Shown here piece after piece: positions 31,326 through 40,977 of a stretch of DNA of 64,000 nucleotides (the first letter of the stretch is position 1; each line of letters starts with the position of its first letter). The translations under genes and the position numbers were made by a program. The stretch lies in NCBI RefSeq assembly GCF_014252055.1, contig NZ_CP059208.1, positions 445,297 through 509,296 on the forward strand. Direction: 5' to 3'. The notes below the pieces were generated by a model. The model had not been told where the DNA came from, ran no database searches, and saw nothing but the letters and a program-made list of their open reading frames with translations. This DNA comes from Blattabacterium cuenoti (GTDB lineage Bacteria > Bacteroidota > Bacteroidia > Flavobacteriales > Blattabacteriaceae).

Positions 31326-31649
31326 ATGATGAAAAAACTAAGAATTACTGTTACTACAATACTATTAGCAATATTTTTGTTTACTGTAAGTTGTAACAAT
31401 AAAAATAAAAACGAAAATCCTTCCAATACAACAACAGAAGAAGAGAAATCAGCAAATAATAACAGCAGTAGCAGTAGTAGTAATAATGAAAATCAAGCAG
31501 ATTCTAATTCTGCAACCAATCCTACTACAAATTCTTCTAATGAAGAATCATCTACAAAAAGTAATGAAGAATCTTCTTCCACTTCTTCTACAAATGAAAA
31601 AGAAAAAGTAAAAGATAAAATTGAAGATAATGAAAAAAGTAATAAATAA
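31326..31649 (+). CDS. Low-complexity Ser/Asn/Glu-rich lipoprotein of unknown function
   Basis: Function not recognised. The 107-residue product starts MMKKLRITVTT, has a hydrophobic core (ILLAIFLFTV) and a lipobox-like TVSC with the cysteine at residue 23; -3 is Thr, not the usual Leu, so lipidation is likely but not certain. By hand count the 85-residue mature part holds 21 Ser, 20 Asn, 13 Glu, 10 Lys and 9 Thr, and almost no hydrophobic residues: it should be disordered and hydrophilic. An acidic/basic tail (NEKEKVKDKIEDNEKSNK) ends it. Serines 6 in a row are encoded by AGC/AGT repeats. It has its own upstream control region and a terminator-like hairpin after it. LspA is encoded at 22382. 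Confidence 0.8.
   Translation: MMKKLRITVTTILLAIFLFTVSCNNKNKNENPSNTTTEEEKSANNNSSSSSSNNENQADSNSATNPTTNSSNEESSTKSNEESSSTSSTNEKEKVKDKIEDNEKSNK
31464..31481 (+). repeat. Trinucleotide (AGY)6 run inside the lipoprotein gene
   Basis: Six successive AGC/AGT codons encode hexaserine and are followed by AAT AAT. In-frame triplet runs can change length by slippage without breaking the frame. Confidence 0.7.
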
Positions 31650-31745
31650 AAATAAATAGAAATAGATAAAATATAAAATAAATTATGATATAATGAAGTC
31701 GAAGTCATAGAAGAATAAAATCATAGAAATTAAGTAAAGAAGAAG

Positions 31746-31769
31746 AAAGAGAGTTTTTTCGCTCTCTTT
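31746..31769. terminator. Bidirectional terminator-like hairpin between the lipoprotein gene and rplS
   Basis: AAAGAGAG and CTCTCTTT form a perfect 8-bp stem with an 8-base loop, followed on the plus strand by a T-rich stretch and on the minus strand, via its complement, by weaker T's. It lies directly beyond the rplS stop and about 100 bases after the lipoprotein stop, so it can serve both convergent genes. Confidence 0.6.
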
Positions 31770-32114
31770 TCAACTTTTTATCTTAGCTTTTTTTCCTTTT
31801 AGTTTTCTAAAATAATAGATTTTTGATCTTCTTACTTTTCCTTTTTTGTTTATATCTATTTTTTTTAGATTGGGTTGACTGAAAATAAATACACGTTCAA
31901 CACCTATTCCTCCACTTGTTTTTCTTATAGTAAAAGTTTTAGTTGCTCCTATTCCTTGTTTTTTAATTACAACACCTTTGAAAGACTGTATTCTTTTTTT
32001 CTCTCCTTCTTTAATTTCAAAAAAAACAGTTATAGTGTCGCCAGAATTAAATAATGGAAAATCATTTTTATGATGATATTTATCTTCTATATATTTCACT
32101 ATATTTTGTAACAT
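31770..32114 (-). CDS. rplS: 50S ribosomal protein L19 (bL19)
   Basis: L19 lies at the 30S-50S interface. FNSGDTITVFFEIKEGEKKR, QSFKGVVIKKQG, TFTIRKTSGGIGVERVF and the C-terminal RRSKIYYFRKLKGKKAK are family signatures. Length 114 is normal. It is six bases after glmM and probably co-transcribed with it. Confidence 0.97.
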   Translation of the reverse strand: MLQNIVKYIEDKYHHKNDFPLFNSGDTITVFFEIKEGEKKRIQSFKGVVIKKQGIGATKTFTIRKTSGGIGVERVFIFSQPNLKKIDINKKGKVRRSKIYYFRKLKGKKAKIKS

Positions 32115-32120
32115 ATTAAT

Positions 32121-33506
32121 TTATTTTTTTTCTATTATATCTTTTAATATTTCTTTTGATAAAAATTCAGATCTTTTTTTAGAAGTACTTTCTGTATGTA
32201 TTCTAATAATATTTTCTGTATTGGATTTTCTTATATGAATCCATTCATTACTTAATAAATAAATTTTAATTCCATCACTAAAATCCATTTTTTTCCCTTT
32301 ATATTTTTTTACTATTTTATTTAAAAAAATTTTTTTATAAGAAGAATATCTTATTTTTTTTTTAGACATATAATAGTTATTATATCTTTTCTTTAAATTA
32401 GATAAAGAAATTTTGTCTAATTTAGCAACATAAGTTAAAAATAAAGCTATTCCAACTAATGCATCTCTTCCGTAACGGAGACTTGGATAAATAACCCCCC
32501 CATTCCCTTCTCCACCTATAATAGCATTTACCTCTTTCATTTTTTTAACAACATGTACCTCTCCAACAGGAGTTGAATAATAAGGTGCACCTATTTCTTC
32601 AGATAAATCTTTTAAAGCTTGCGAAGAAGATAATGTAGAAACTACAGGCCCAATCTTATTTTTTAAGATAAAATCAGCAATAGAAACTATTGTATATTCT
32701 TCTCCAAAGAAATTTCCATTATTGCCAACAAATACTACTCGATCTACATCTGGATCTACAGAGATCCCCATGTCTGCTTTATATTTTGGGACTTTTTTGC
32801 ATATTTCTATTAAATTTTTTTTAATAGGCTCAGGTTTATGAACAAAATCTCCATTAGGATTACAATGTATTTCTATTACAGAAACTCCTAAACTTTTCAA
32901 TAGAAGAGGTACTGCTATTCCTCCGGCAGAGTTTATTCCATCTACTACTATTTTAAATTTAGCTTTTTCAATAACATTTTTATCTATAATTGGTAATGAA
33001 ATAATTTTATCTATATGTTTTTGTATGTAGTCTTTTTTTTCAACAACGTTTCCTATTTCTTTATAAGAAACAAAATTAAAACGTTCTTTATCTGCAATAT
33101 TAAATAACATTTTATAATCATTTTCTGATAAAAATTCTCCATAATTATTAAACATTTTTAATCCGTTCCAATTTTTTGGATTATGACTAGCAGTTAACAT
33201 TATACCTCCATCAGCTTTTTCATTAATAATAGCTATTCCAACAGTAGGAGTTGTAGATAGTCCAATATCAATAACATTAATTCCTAAACTTTGAAAAATT
33301 ATTATTAGTAATTTTTTAAAAAAAGTAGACGTTTTACGTCCATCTCTTCCTAAAATAAGAACATATTCTTTCTTATTTTTATATTTTTTTCTTATCCAAG
33401 AAATATATGCAGAAGAAAATTTAATTATATCAATTGGTGAGAAACTTTTTCCATTTTCTCCTCCTATCGTTCCCCTAATTCCAGATGAAGATTTTATAAG
33501 TACCAA
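32121..33506 (-). CDS. glmM: Phosphohexomutase, probable phosphoglucosamine mutase
   Basis: Member of the alpha-D-phosphohexomutase superfamily. The phosphoserine loop TASHNPKNWNG (catalytic Ser107), the magnesium loop DPDVDR, the sugar-binding GEGNGGVI and a C-terminal phosphate-binding region with RIHTES are in order. In Bacteroidetes this 460-residue type is usually assigned as GlmM (glucosamine-6-P to glucosamine-1-P, for UDP-GlcNAc and peptidoglycan), but phosphomannomutase or phosphoglucomutase activity cannot be excluded from motifs. murA at 56576 uses the downstream product. A TATTTTTG box lies 29 bases upstream. Confidence 0.88.
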   Translation of the reverse strand: MVLIKSSSGIRGTIGGENGKSFSPIDIIKFSSAYISWIRKKYKNKKEYVLILGRDGRKTSTFFKKLLIIIFQSLGINVIDIGLSTTPTVGIAIINEKADGGIMLTASHNPKNWNGLKMFNNYGEFLSENDYKMLFNIADKERFNFVSYKEIGNVVEKKDYIQKHIDKIISLPIIDKNVIEKAKFKIVVDGINSAGGIAVPLLLKSLGVSVIEIHCNPNGDFVHKPEPIKKNLIEICKKVPKYKADMGISVDPDVDRVVFVGNNGNFFGEEYTIVSIADFILKNKIGPVVSTLSSSQALKDLSEEIGAPYYSTPVGEVHVVKKMKEVNAIIGGEGNGGVIYPSLRYGRDALVGIALFLTYVAKLDKISLSNLKKRYNNYYMSKKKIRYSSYKKIFLNKIVKKYKGKKMDFSDGIKIYLLSNEWIHIRKSNTENIIRIHTESTSKKRSEFLSKEILKDIIEKK

Positions 33507-33534
33507 AATAAAAATTGATAAGTTTTTTAATCAA

Positions 33535-33542
33535 CAAAAATA
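33535..33542 (-). promoter_or_regulatory. Possible -7 element (TATTTTTG) upstream of glmM
   Basis: Minus-strand TATTTTTG fits TAnnTTTG, 29 bases before the glmM ATG in a 56-base gap. A TTTG occurs 25 bases further upstream, which is too far for the consensus. Confidence 0.3.
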
Positions 33543-33562
33543 CAAAAATTAATTTTTGAATA

Positions 33563-34813
33563 TTATTCAAAATCTATAACCTTTTTTGGATAAATTTTGT
33601 TTATGAAAAATAAAGAAAGAAAAATAACTGTTAAAAAACAGATAAAAATAATAGATAAGTTTATCATAATAATATCAATGTAATTTAAGTTTACAGGAAT
33701 AAAATCAATAAAATATTGCATTTTATTTAATGATAAAATATGAAATTTTTTTTGTATCAATAATAAACTAATACCAATTATATTTCCTATAATTAATGGA
33801 GGAATAAATATATGCATGATGTAAAATAAAAATATATAGTATATATTTTTATTTCTAGCTCCCATCATTTTTAAAATTCCTATAGTTTTCATTCTTTCTA
33901 AAATAAGAATTAGAATAAATGTTATCATGTTGATAATTAAAGAAATGAAAACAATAAAAACAATTATAATAATATTAGTATTAAATATATTAATCCATGT
34001 AATAAAATCATTATAATATTCATTATTAGCACTTTTTAACAAAAAATTTTTGTATTTTTTTTGATTAAAAATATTTTTTTTGTAAAAATTATACAAAAAT
34101 ATTTCGAATCCTTCTACAAATTCTTTTTTCCATCCATAAATAGATTGGATATGTTTTATATTTCCAATAATATATAAATTATCAAATTCTGGAATTCCAG
34201 TTTCATACAATCCATAAATTTTAAAGACTTTAGATATAATAATAGGAATAGATGATCTTTTTTTAAATATCATAAAATCTATTTTTAGATTTGATCCAAT
34301 ATTTAACCCTAATAAAAAAGATATTTTTCTAGATAAAAGAATGTTATTATTTGATAAAAAACTATTTTTATTATTTTTTTTTTCTAAGCTAACTAAAAAA
34401 TAGTGAAAAAAAATAGGATTGTAATTTTCATATATTCCTTTAAATATAAATTTTTCTAATATTTTATTATTTATTCCGATAAGTACATTATTTTCTGCGA
34501 ATGGATAAATATTCTTAACCTTAATATTATCAATTGATAAAAAATTTTTTAAAGATGAATTTTTGATTTTGGAAGAATCAATAGGAATTTTATTTTCTGA
34601 ATCTTTATTTACTACAGTAATTTGACCTTTAATATTTAATAATTTTTCTTTTGTAAGATTTTTAAATCCAAATCCTATTGAAAAAGTAAAAATAGTTATT
34701 AATAGACTAATAAATATTACTATTTGCGTTATGATAACTACTGTTTGAAAAGTTTTATTTTTACTAGAACTTTTCCAGATTGTTTTCTTAGAAAAAAACC
34801 ATTCAAAATCCAA
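33563..34813 (-). CDS. FtsX-like ABC transporter permease (LolC/LolE type)
   Basis: Predicted inner-membrane permease of the MacB/FtsX superfamily, likely part of a lipoprotein-releasing (Lol) transporter. Topology fits: one N-terminal helix (about 24-48), a large periplasmic domain of roughly 220 residues, then three C-terminal helices. The first of these is followed by ERMKTIGILKMMGARNKNI, the hallmark cytoplasmic loop of LolC/E permeases that contacts the ATPase. Length 416 is typical. The sequence is heavily drifted. No LolD ATPase lies beside it, so partners must be elsewhere. It is 12 bases after dnaB. Family assignment is firm; the transported substrate is inference. Confidence 0.82.
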   Translation of the reverse strand: MDFEWFFSKKTIWKSSSKNKTFQTVVIITQIVIFISLLITIFTFSIGFGFKNLTKEKLLNIKGQITVVNKDSENKIPIDSSKIKNSSLKNFLSIDNIKVKNIYPFAENNVLIGINNKILEKFIFKGIYENYNPIFFHYFLVSLEKKNNKNSFLSNNNILLSRKISFLLGLNIGSNLKIDFMIFKKRSSIPIIISKVFKIYGLYETGIPEFDNLYIIGNIKHIQSIYGWKKEFVEGFEIFLYNFYKKNIFNQKKYKNFLLKSANNEYYNDFITWINIFNTNIIIIVFIVFISLIINMITFILILILERMKTIGILKMMGARNKNIYYIFLFYIMHIFIPPLIIGNIIGISLLLIQKKFHILSLNKMQYFIDFIPVNLNYIDIIMINLSIIFICFLTVIFLSLFFINKIYPKKVIDFE

Positions 34814-34825
34814 TACTTTATTTTA

Positions 34826-36415
34826 TTATTTTTCTATATTGAAGTAATCTTCATCTAAAAAATTTTCATTTTCATAATGATTGTAATTTTCATTATTAGA
34901 AAAATCTTCATTAGAATAATCTTCAATAAAATTTTCTTTATCTAAAATATTTTTTTTATAATCTTCTTCCCAAGCTAATAAAGGTTGTTTAGTCTCTTCC
35001 AAATTAATAAATTTGGATTGATCACTTATAAATTTTAAACGAAATTTATCCAGTATTCCATTTCTATGTTTAGCTATTATAATTTCTGCTTGACCTATAC
35101 AAGTATCATTATCTTTATCTGTATCCCAATTTTTAAATCCATAATATTCAGGTCTATAAAGAAATAATACAATATCAGCGTCTTGTTCTATTGCTCCTGA
35201 TTCTCGTAAATCTGATAGTAAAGGACGTTTATTTCCACCTCTTGTTTCAACAGCTCTTGATAATTGCGATAATGCTATTATAGGAATATCTAATTCTTTA
35301 GCAATTGATTTCAAATTACGAGATATTACTGAGATCTCTTGTTCTCTATTTTGAAATCTAAATCCATTATTATTATTTATAGCCATTAACTGCATGTAAT
35401 CTATCAATACCAATTTAACTTTATGTTGAGATATTAGTTTACGACATTTTGACCGTAAATTAAATATAGATAAAGAAGGTGTATCATCTATGAATAATGG
35501 AGCATTTATTAAATTTTTTGTTTTTTCAGTCAAATTATTCCAATCTAAATCAGATAAAGTAGCTCTTTTTATTTTATTTGAAGAAATTCCTGTTTCCGAT
35601 GAAATTAATCTTGTAACTAACTGTACAGAAGACATTTCTAAAGAAAAAATTATAACAGGAATTTTTTGTTCCATCGCAATATTTCTAACCATAGATAACA
35701 TAAAAGTAGTTTTTCCCATACCAGGTCTAGATGCCAATATGATTAAGTCAGAATTTTGCCAACCAGAAGTTATATCATCCATTTTTTTAAATCCTGAAGA
35801 AATTCCACTTAATCCATTTTTTGCAGATTCTTTTATCTTATCTATAGCTTTTTTTACCAGGGAATGAGTATTCTCATATTTTTTTGTTATTAAATATTTT
35901 TGATTAATATCAAATAAATTGGATTCTGCTCTATCTAAAAGATCAAAAACATCCGTTGTTTCTTCATAACATTTTTTTATTATATCGGAAGATATACTAA
36001 TTAATTTTCTTAAAATAAATTTCTGCAGAATAATACGACTATGATATTCTATATGAGCTGAAGAGATAACTTTTTGAGTCAATTCTATTAAATAAATCTC
36101 TCCTCCTATTGAATTTAATTTTTCAGAACTTTTAAGTTCATTTGAAACTGTATATAAATCTATAGGTTGAGAATTATGATATAATTTTTTAATTACATTA
36201 AATATGTCTTGATGTTCTTTTTTATAAAAAACTTCAGGATAAAGAATATCAATAACTTCATCTAATCCTTTTTTATCTATCATTATTGCTCCTATGATAG
36301 CCTGTTCTAAATCTAAAGCTTGAGGTGGGATTTTTCCTTTTTTTGAAAAATTTGAATTCGAATAATTAAGATAAAAATAACTATCTTCTCCTTGTCCTTG
36401 TTTTATATGATCCAT
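34826..36415 (-). CDS. dnaB: Replicative DNA helicase DnaB
   Basis: Hexameric helicase that opens the replication fork. The N-terminal domain starts at PPQALDLEQAIIGAIMID, and the RecA-like domain contains Walker A ASRPGMGKTTF, FSLEMSSVQL, LVLIDYMQLM (Walker B) and LSQLSRAVETR, then RESGAIEQDADIVLFLYRPE. The C-terminal tail of about 50 residues is acidic and Asn-rich (NFIEDYSNEDFSNNENYNHYEN), as in many Bacteroidetes DnaB proteins. Length 529 is normal; no intein is present. Confidence 0.97.
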   Translation of the reverse strand: MDHIKQGQGEDSYFYLNYSNSNFSKKGKIPPQALDLEQAIIGAIMIDKKGLDEVIDILYPEVFYKKEHQDIFNVIKKLYHNSQPIDLYTVSNELKSSEKLNSIGGEIYLIELTQKVISSAHIEYHSRIILQKFILRKLISISSDIIKKCYEETTDVFDLLDRAESNLFDINQKYLITKKYENTHSLVKKAIDKIKESAKNGLSGISSGFKKMDDITSGWQNSDLIILASRPGMGKTTFMLSMVRNIAMEQKIPVIIFSLEMSSVQLVTRLISSETGISSNKIKRATLSDLDWNNLTEKTKNLINAPLFIDDTPSLSIFNLRSKCRKLISQHKVKLVLIDYMQLMAINNNNGFRFQNREQEISVISRNLKSIAKELDIPIIALSQLSRAVETRGGNKRPLLSDLRESGAIEQDADIVLFLYRPEYYGFKNWDTDKDNDTCIGQAEIIIAKHRNGILDKFRLKFISDQSKFINLEETKQPLLAWEEDYKKNILDKENFIEDYSNEDFSNNENYNHYENENFLDEDYFNIEK

Positions 36416-36455
36416 TCTATTTTATTAAGAAAAATACGGAATTTGTTTTAACATT

Positions 36456-37415
36456 TTATTTCTCATCGAAATGACCTATAGAAATATACTTATTTTTTCT
36501 TTTCCTAATAAGAGATTCAAGATTAATAACTGATAAGTGTTTATAATATTTTATAATTTGTTTTTTTACAATTTTATAAGCTTTTTCTGGCTGAAAATGA
36601 GCCCCCCCTAATGGTTCTTTAATTAGATCATCTATAAGATTTAATTTATGCATATCTTCTGCAGTTAGTTTTAATGCTTTTGCTGATTTTTCTTTTTTAT
36701 CCCAATTTCCCCAAAGTATTGTAGAACAACTTTCAGGAGAAATAACAGAAAACCATGAATTTTCCATCATAGAAACTATATCCCCTATACCAATACCTAA
36801 AGCTCCACCACTAGCACCTTCTCCTATTATAAGAACAATAATAGGAACTTTTAAACACATCATTTCATAAATATTTTTCCCAATAGCTTCTCCTTGACCT
36901 CTTTGTTCTGCTTCTATCCCAGGAAAAGCCCCTGGCGTATCAATAAAAGTTACAATAGGTTTTCGAAATCTTTCTGCTAATTTCATTAAACGCAATGCTT
37001 TTCTATAGCCTTCCGGATTAGGCATTCCAAATCTCCTATATTGTCTATCTTTCGTATTCCTTCCTTTTTGAGTACCTATTAACATAAAAGTAATATCATC
37101 TATCTTTCCAAATCCTCCAACAATAGCTTTATCGTCTCCAAAATTTCTATCTCCATGTAATTCTATAAAAGAATTTTTTTTTGTTATTGATTTTATATAA
37201 TCTAAAGTATAAGGTCTATTTGGGTGTCTAGACAATTGCACTCTTTGCCAAGGAGTTAAATTACTATGGACCTTTTTAATAATTTTTTCTAACTTCGTTT
37301 GTAATTCATTACAAACCCCTTTCATATTAACTCCACTTTTTTCTTCTATAAGAATACAATTTAAATATTGATCTTGAATCTCTTGTATTGGTTTTTCGAA
37401 ATCTAAATATTCCAT
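36456..37415 (-). CDS. accA: Acetyl-CoA carboxylase carboxyltransferase subunit alpha
   Basis: AccA, with AccD, transfers CO2 from biotin to acetyl-CoA in the first step of fatty-acid synthesis. [42 protein letters not shown]-like [30 protein letters not shown] and [15 protein letters not shown] are all diagnostic. Length 319 is normal. AccD is not in the window. It lies 15 bases after sdhB and before dnaB in a same-strand run. Confidence 0.97.
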   Translation of the reverse strand: MEYLDFEKPIQEIQDQYLNCILIEEKSGVNMKGVCNELQTKLEKIIKKVHSNLTPWQRVQLSRHPNRPYTLDYIKSITKKNSFIELHGDRNFGDDKAIVGGFGKIDDITFMLIGTQKGRNTKDRQYRRFGMPNPEGYRKALRLMKLAERFRKPIVTFIDTPGAFPGIEAEQRGQGEAIGKNIYEMMCLKVPIIVLIIGEGASGGALGIGIGDIVSMMENSWFSVISPESCSTILWGNWDKKEKSAKALKLTAEDMHKLNLIDDLIKEPLGGAHFQPEKAYKIVKKQIIKYYKHLSVINLESLIRKRKNKYISIGHFDEK

Positions 37416-37430
37416 GAAAAAAATAAAAAA

Positions 37431-38186
37431 TTAAGTGAATGAACTAATATATTCTTTATTTACAAAAGTAATATATTCCGTAGATATTCCTTTTGGACAT
37501 TCTACTTCACATGCTTTAGTATTTGAACAACTACCAAAGCCTTCTTCATCCATTTTACTAATCATATTAAATACTCTTTTTTTTCTCTCTATTCTTCCTT
37601 GAGGTAAAAAAGAAAATTGAGAAATTTTTGCTGAAACAAATAACATGGCAGATCTATTTTTACATGCTGCTACACATGCACCACAACCAATACAAGTAGC
37701 TGCATCAAAAGCTTTATCTGCTTTTTCTTTTGGGATAGGAATTATATTTCCATCTATAGTTTTTCCAAATGTGTTTACAGAAATGAACCCTCCAGATATA
37801 ATAATTCTATCAAAAGAAGATCTATCTACAATAAGATCCTTAATTATAGGAAACGGTTTTGCCCTCCAAGGTTCAACATATATAGTTTCGCCATTATGAA
37901 AATTTCGCATATATAATTGGCAAGTAGTAACCAAATTATCTGGTCCATGTGCTCTTCCGTTTATGTAAAGAGAACACATTCCACAAATACCTTCTCGACA
38001 ATCATGATCAAATGATATGGTTGATTCTTTATTATCAAAAAGAATTTGATTATTTAATATGTCTAGCATTTCCAAAAATGAACTATTTGGTGATATATTG
38101 TTGACTTTATAAGTTTTAAAATAACCTTTATCTTGATTATTTTTTTGTCTCCATATTTTTAATTTAAAATTAAGAAGTTCTTTCAT
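37431..38186 (-). CDS. sdhB: Succinate dehydrogenase / fumarate reductase iron-sulfur subunit
   Basis: Electron-transfer subunit of complex II. The N-terminal [2Fe-2S] domain has DHDCREGICGMCSLYING with a fourth Cys in TTCQLY. The C-terminal domain has CIGCGACVAAC and CSNTKACEVECPKGI for the other two clusters. Length 251 fits the type-B (menaquinone-linked) enzyme of Bacteroidetes. It lies 13 bases after sdhA, in the order sdhC-sdhA-sdhB. Confidence 0.96.
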   Translation of the reverse strand: MKELLNFKLKIWRQKNNQDKGYFKTYKVNNISPNSSFLEMLDILNNQILFDNKESTISFDHDCREGICGMCSLYINGRAHGPDNLVTTCQLYMRNFHNGETIYVEPWRAKPFPIIKDLIVDRSSFDRIIISGGFISVNTFGKTIDGNIIPIPKEKADKAFDAATCIGCGACVAACKNRSAMLFVSAKISQFSFLPQGRIERKKRVFNMISKMDEEGFGSCSNTKACEVECPKGISTEYITFVNKEYISSFT

Positions 38187-38199
38187 AAAATTTATATTT

Positions 38200-40233
38200 T
38201 TATTTATAAGAACGTGATTCTAATTTTACAAAATTAAAATCTAAATATTCTTTATGCATAATTTCATCACTAATAAATTTATTTTCTTGATATTCCCATG
38301 CAGAAACATATTTATAATGAAGATCATTACGAAGTGCTTCTCCTTCCTTTGTTTTATACTCTTCTCTAAAATGACATCCACAAGACTCTTTTCTATTTAA
38401 AGCATCCATTGCCATCAATTCTCCTAATTCTAGAAAATCTGCAACACGACCAGCCTTTTCTAATTCAGTATTAAGTCCATCTTCAACATCTCCTGGAACA
38501 AAAACGTTATTCCAAAATTCATTACGTAATTCTTGTATTTTATTTATTGATTTTGATAGTCCTGTATGATTTCTGCTCATTCCTACATATTTCCACATTA
38601 TATTTCCAAGCTTTTTATGAAAAAAATCGACAGATTTTTTCCCATTATTCTGGATAAGTCTTTTTATTTTATTTTTTACAAAACTTTCTGATTTATTAAA
38701 TTCTACATTTTTAATAGAAAAATTTTCATTTTTATACGTAACATATTTAGCTAAATAATTAGCTATAGTATATGGAAGAATAAAATATCCATCAGCCAAT
38801 CCTTGCATTAAAGCAGAAGCACCTAGACGGTTAGATCCATGATCAGAAAAATTTGCTTCACCTATTACAAAACATCCAGGGATGTTAGACATTAAATTAT
38901 AATCTACCCATAACCCTCCCATAGTATAATGTACTGCAGGATAAATCTTCATAGGAGTTTCGTATGGATTTTTTTCAGTTATTTTTTCATACATATGAAA
39001 TAAATTTCCATATTTAGATTCTATTACTTCTTTTCCCAGCTGTCTTTTTTTTTCTAAAGAAGGATTATTTATACCTAATTCATTTGCTTTCTCTTCTCCA
39101 TATTTTTCTATAGAAGAATTAAAATCTAAAAATACTCCTTCTCCATTTTCGTTATTTTCTATTCCAAAACCTTTATCACATCGTTCCTTAGCAGCCCTAG
39201 ATGCTACATCTCTTGGAACAAGATTTCCAAATGAAGGATAACGCCTCTCTAAATAATAATCTCTATTCTCTTCATTTATATTTTCTGGTTTTTTAATACC
39301 ATTTCGTATAAAATTTGCATCTTCTAATTTTTTTGGCACCCATATTCTTCCATCATTTCTCAATGATTCTGACATCAACGTTAATTTAGATTGATATTCT
39401 CCATGAATTGGAATACATGTAGGATGTATTTGTGTATAACAAGGATTAGCAAATAATCCTCCTTTTTTATGAACTTTCCATATACAACTAGCATTAGCTC
39501 CCATTGCATTAGTAGATAGAAAAAAAACATTTCCATATCCTCCTGAAGCTATTACTACAGCATGTGCACTATGTTTTTCTAATTTTCCAGAAACTAAATT
39601 TCTAGCGATAATACCTCTAGCTACTCCTTCTACCAATACTAAATCTAACATTTCATGACGATTGTACATTTTTATTTTTCCCTTTCCTATTTGTCTACAA
39701 ATTGCTGAATAACAACCTAATAATAACTGTTGTCCCGTTTGCCCTTTAGCATAAAAAGTTCTGGCTACTTTTGTCCCTCCAAAAGATCTTGTTTCTAAAT
39801 AACCAGCATAATCTCTAGCAAATGGAACCCCCTGAGCTACACATTGGTCAATAATATTAGAAGAAATCTCAGATAAACGATATACATTAGCTTCCCTAGA
39901 TCTATAATCTCCTCCTTTTATTGTATCGTGAAAAAGTTGATATATAGAATCATTATCTCCTTTATAATTTTTAGAAGCATTAATTCCTCCTTGTGCTGCA
40001 ACAGAATGAGCCCTTCTTGGAGAATCTTGATAACAAAAAACTTTAACCTTATATCCTAATTCTGATAGAGAAGCTGCAGCAGAACCACCTGATAATCCAG
40101 ATCCTATAATAATAATATCAAAATTAGATCTATTATTAGGAGATATCAATTTTAAAATTGATTTATGATTATTCCATTTTTTATCTATTTTTCCTTCTGG
40201 GACTTGATTATTTTTTTTTAAATCGTATTTCAT
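38200..40233 (-). CDS. sdhA: Succinate dehydrogenase / fumarate reductase flavoprotein subunit
   Basis: Catalytic subunit of complex II, oxidising succinate or reducing fumarate. The dinucleotide loop [13 protein letters not shown] is at 44-56 and the histidine that binds FAD covalently is H76 in [11 protein letters not shown]. Catalytic-site stretches such as [15 protein letters not shown] and [12 protein letters not shown] are present, as is [10 protein letters not shown]-like [13 protein letters not shown]. At 677 residues it is the long B-type form. The direction of the reaction in the cell cannot be told from sequence. Confidence 0.97.
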   Translation of the reverse strand: MKYDLKKNNQVPEGKIDKKWNNHKSILKLISPNNRSNFDIIIIGSGLSGGSAAASLSELGYKVKVFCYQDSPRRAHSVAAQGGINASKNYKGDNDSIYQLFHDTIKGGDYRSREANVYRLSEISSNIIDQCVAQGVPFARDYAGYLETRSFGGTKVARTFYAKGQTGQQLLLGCYSAICRQIGKGKIKMYNRHEMLDLVLVEGVARGIIARNLVSGKLEKHSAHAVVIASGGYGNVFFLSTNAMGANASCIWKVHKKGGLFANPCYTQIHPTCIPIHGEYQSKLTLMSESLRNDGRIWVPKKLEDANFIRNGIKKPENINEENRDYYLERRYPSFGNLVPRDVASRAAKERCDKGFGIENNENGEGVFLDFNSSIEKYGEEKANELGINNPSLEKKRQLGKEVIESKYGNLFHMYEKITEKNPYETPMKIYPAVHYTMGGLWVDYNLMSNIPGCFVIGEANFSDHGSNRLGASALMQGLADGYFILPYTIANYLAKYVTYKNENFSIKNVEFNKSESFVKNKIKRLIQNNGKKSVDFFHKKLGNIMWKYVGMSRNHTGLSKSINKIQELRNEFWNNVFVPGDVEDGLNTELEKAGRVADFLELGELMAMDALNRKESCGCHFREEYKTKEGEALRNDLHYKYVSAWEYQENKFISDEIMHKEYLDFNFVKLESRSYK

Positions 40234-40252
40234 TATTAATATTAATTAATTT

Positions 40253-40927
40253 CTATTTTTTTAAAAAAAACCATACAGCAATAATAGAAAATCCAGAACA
40301 AATGATCCAAAAATAAAATAAACCTAATCTTTTTATCCAAATAAGTTTTTTTTTATTAGATAATCCCAAAGATTGAAAAGAAGATTGAAATCCATGATTT
40401 AAATGAATCCCCAAAATAATAAAGGATAATACGTATATAAATGTATATATTGGATTTTGAAATAATGAAATAACCTGTTCATAATCAGATAATTGATTAT
40501 TATAATATTTCATAGGAATTGTAAAATTCATCAAATGTAATACTAGAAAACATAAGATTAAAATCCCAGTATATATCATCGTCCTGCTACTAAATGATGA
40601 AGTAACATAAGAATTTATGGCATAATTTATTTCTCCTTTTGTTTTTTTATTTTGCAAATGCAATCTAATTCCAAATAGAATATGAATAATAAAACCAATA
40701 GCCAATAAATATTCTAAAAAATGAATAAGAAAATTATTTCTCATAAAATAAACAGCATTATTAAATTTTTCCTCTCCTAAAAAAAGAAATAGATTAATAC
40801 TTAAATGTAACAAAAGAAATATCATAAGAAATATTCCGGTAATAGCCATTACTATTTTCTTTCCAATAGATAATTGAAAAAAACTACAAAAATTCACTAT
40901 AAAAATATTGTTGAATAAACTAATCAA
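40253..40927 (-). CDS. sdhC: Succinate dehydrogenase cytochrome b subunit (type B membrane anchor)
   Basis: Five-helix membrane anchor that carries two haems and the menaquinone site in type-B complex II. IGKKIVMAITGIFLMIFLLLH begins helix 1 and is the family's N-terminal signature; histidines for haem occur in LLHLS, IHILFGIRLH, LVLHLMNF and GIHLNHGFQS. Length 224 is normal for the fused one-subunit anchor. The start is TTG at 40927; no ATG lies upstream in frame close by. A TATATTTG box only five bases upstream would make the transcript almost leaderless if real. Confidence 0.92.
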   Translation of the reverse strand: MISLFNNIFIVNFCSFFQLSIGKKIVMAITGIFLMIFLLLHLSINLFLFLGEEKFNNAVYFMRNNFLIHFLEYLLAIGFIIHILFGIRLHLQNKKTKGEINYAINSYVTSSFSSRTMIYTGILILCFLVLHLMNFTIPMKYYNNQLSDYEQVISLFQNPIYTFIYVLSFIILGIHLNHGFQSSFQSLGLSNKKKLIWIKRLGLFYFWIICSGFSIIAVWFFLKK

Positions 40928-40977
40928 TGATCAAATATAATGATAATTAATATATTTTGAACTTTATAGAAAATTTT

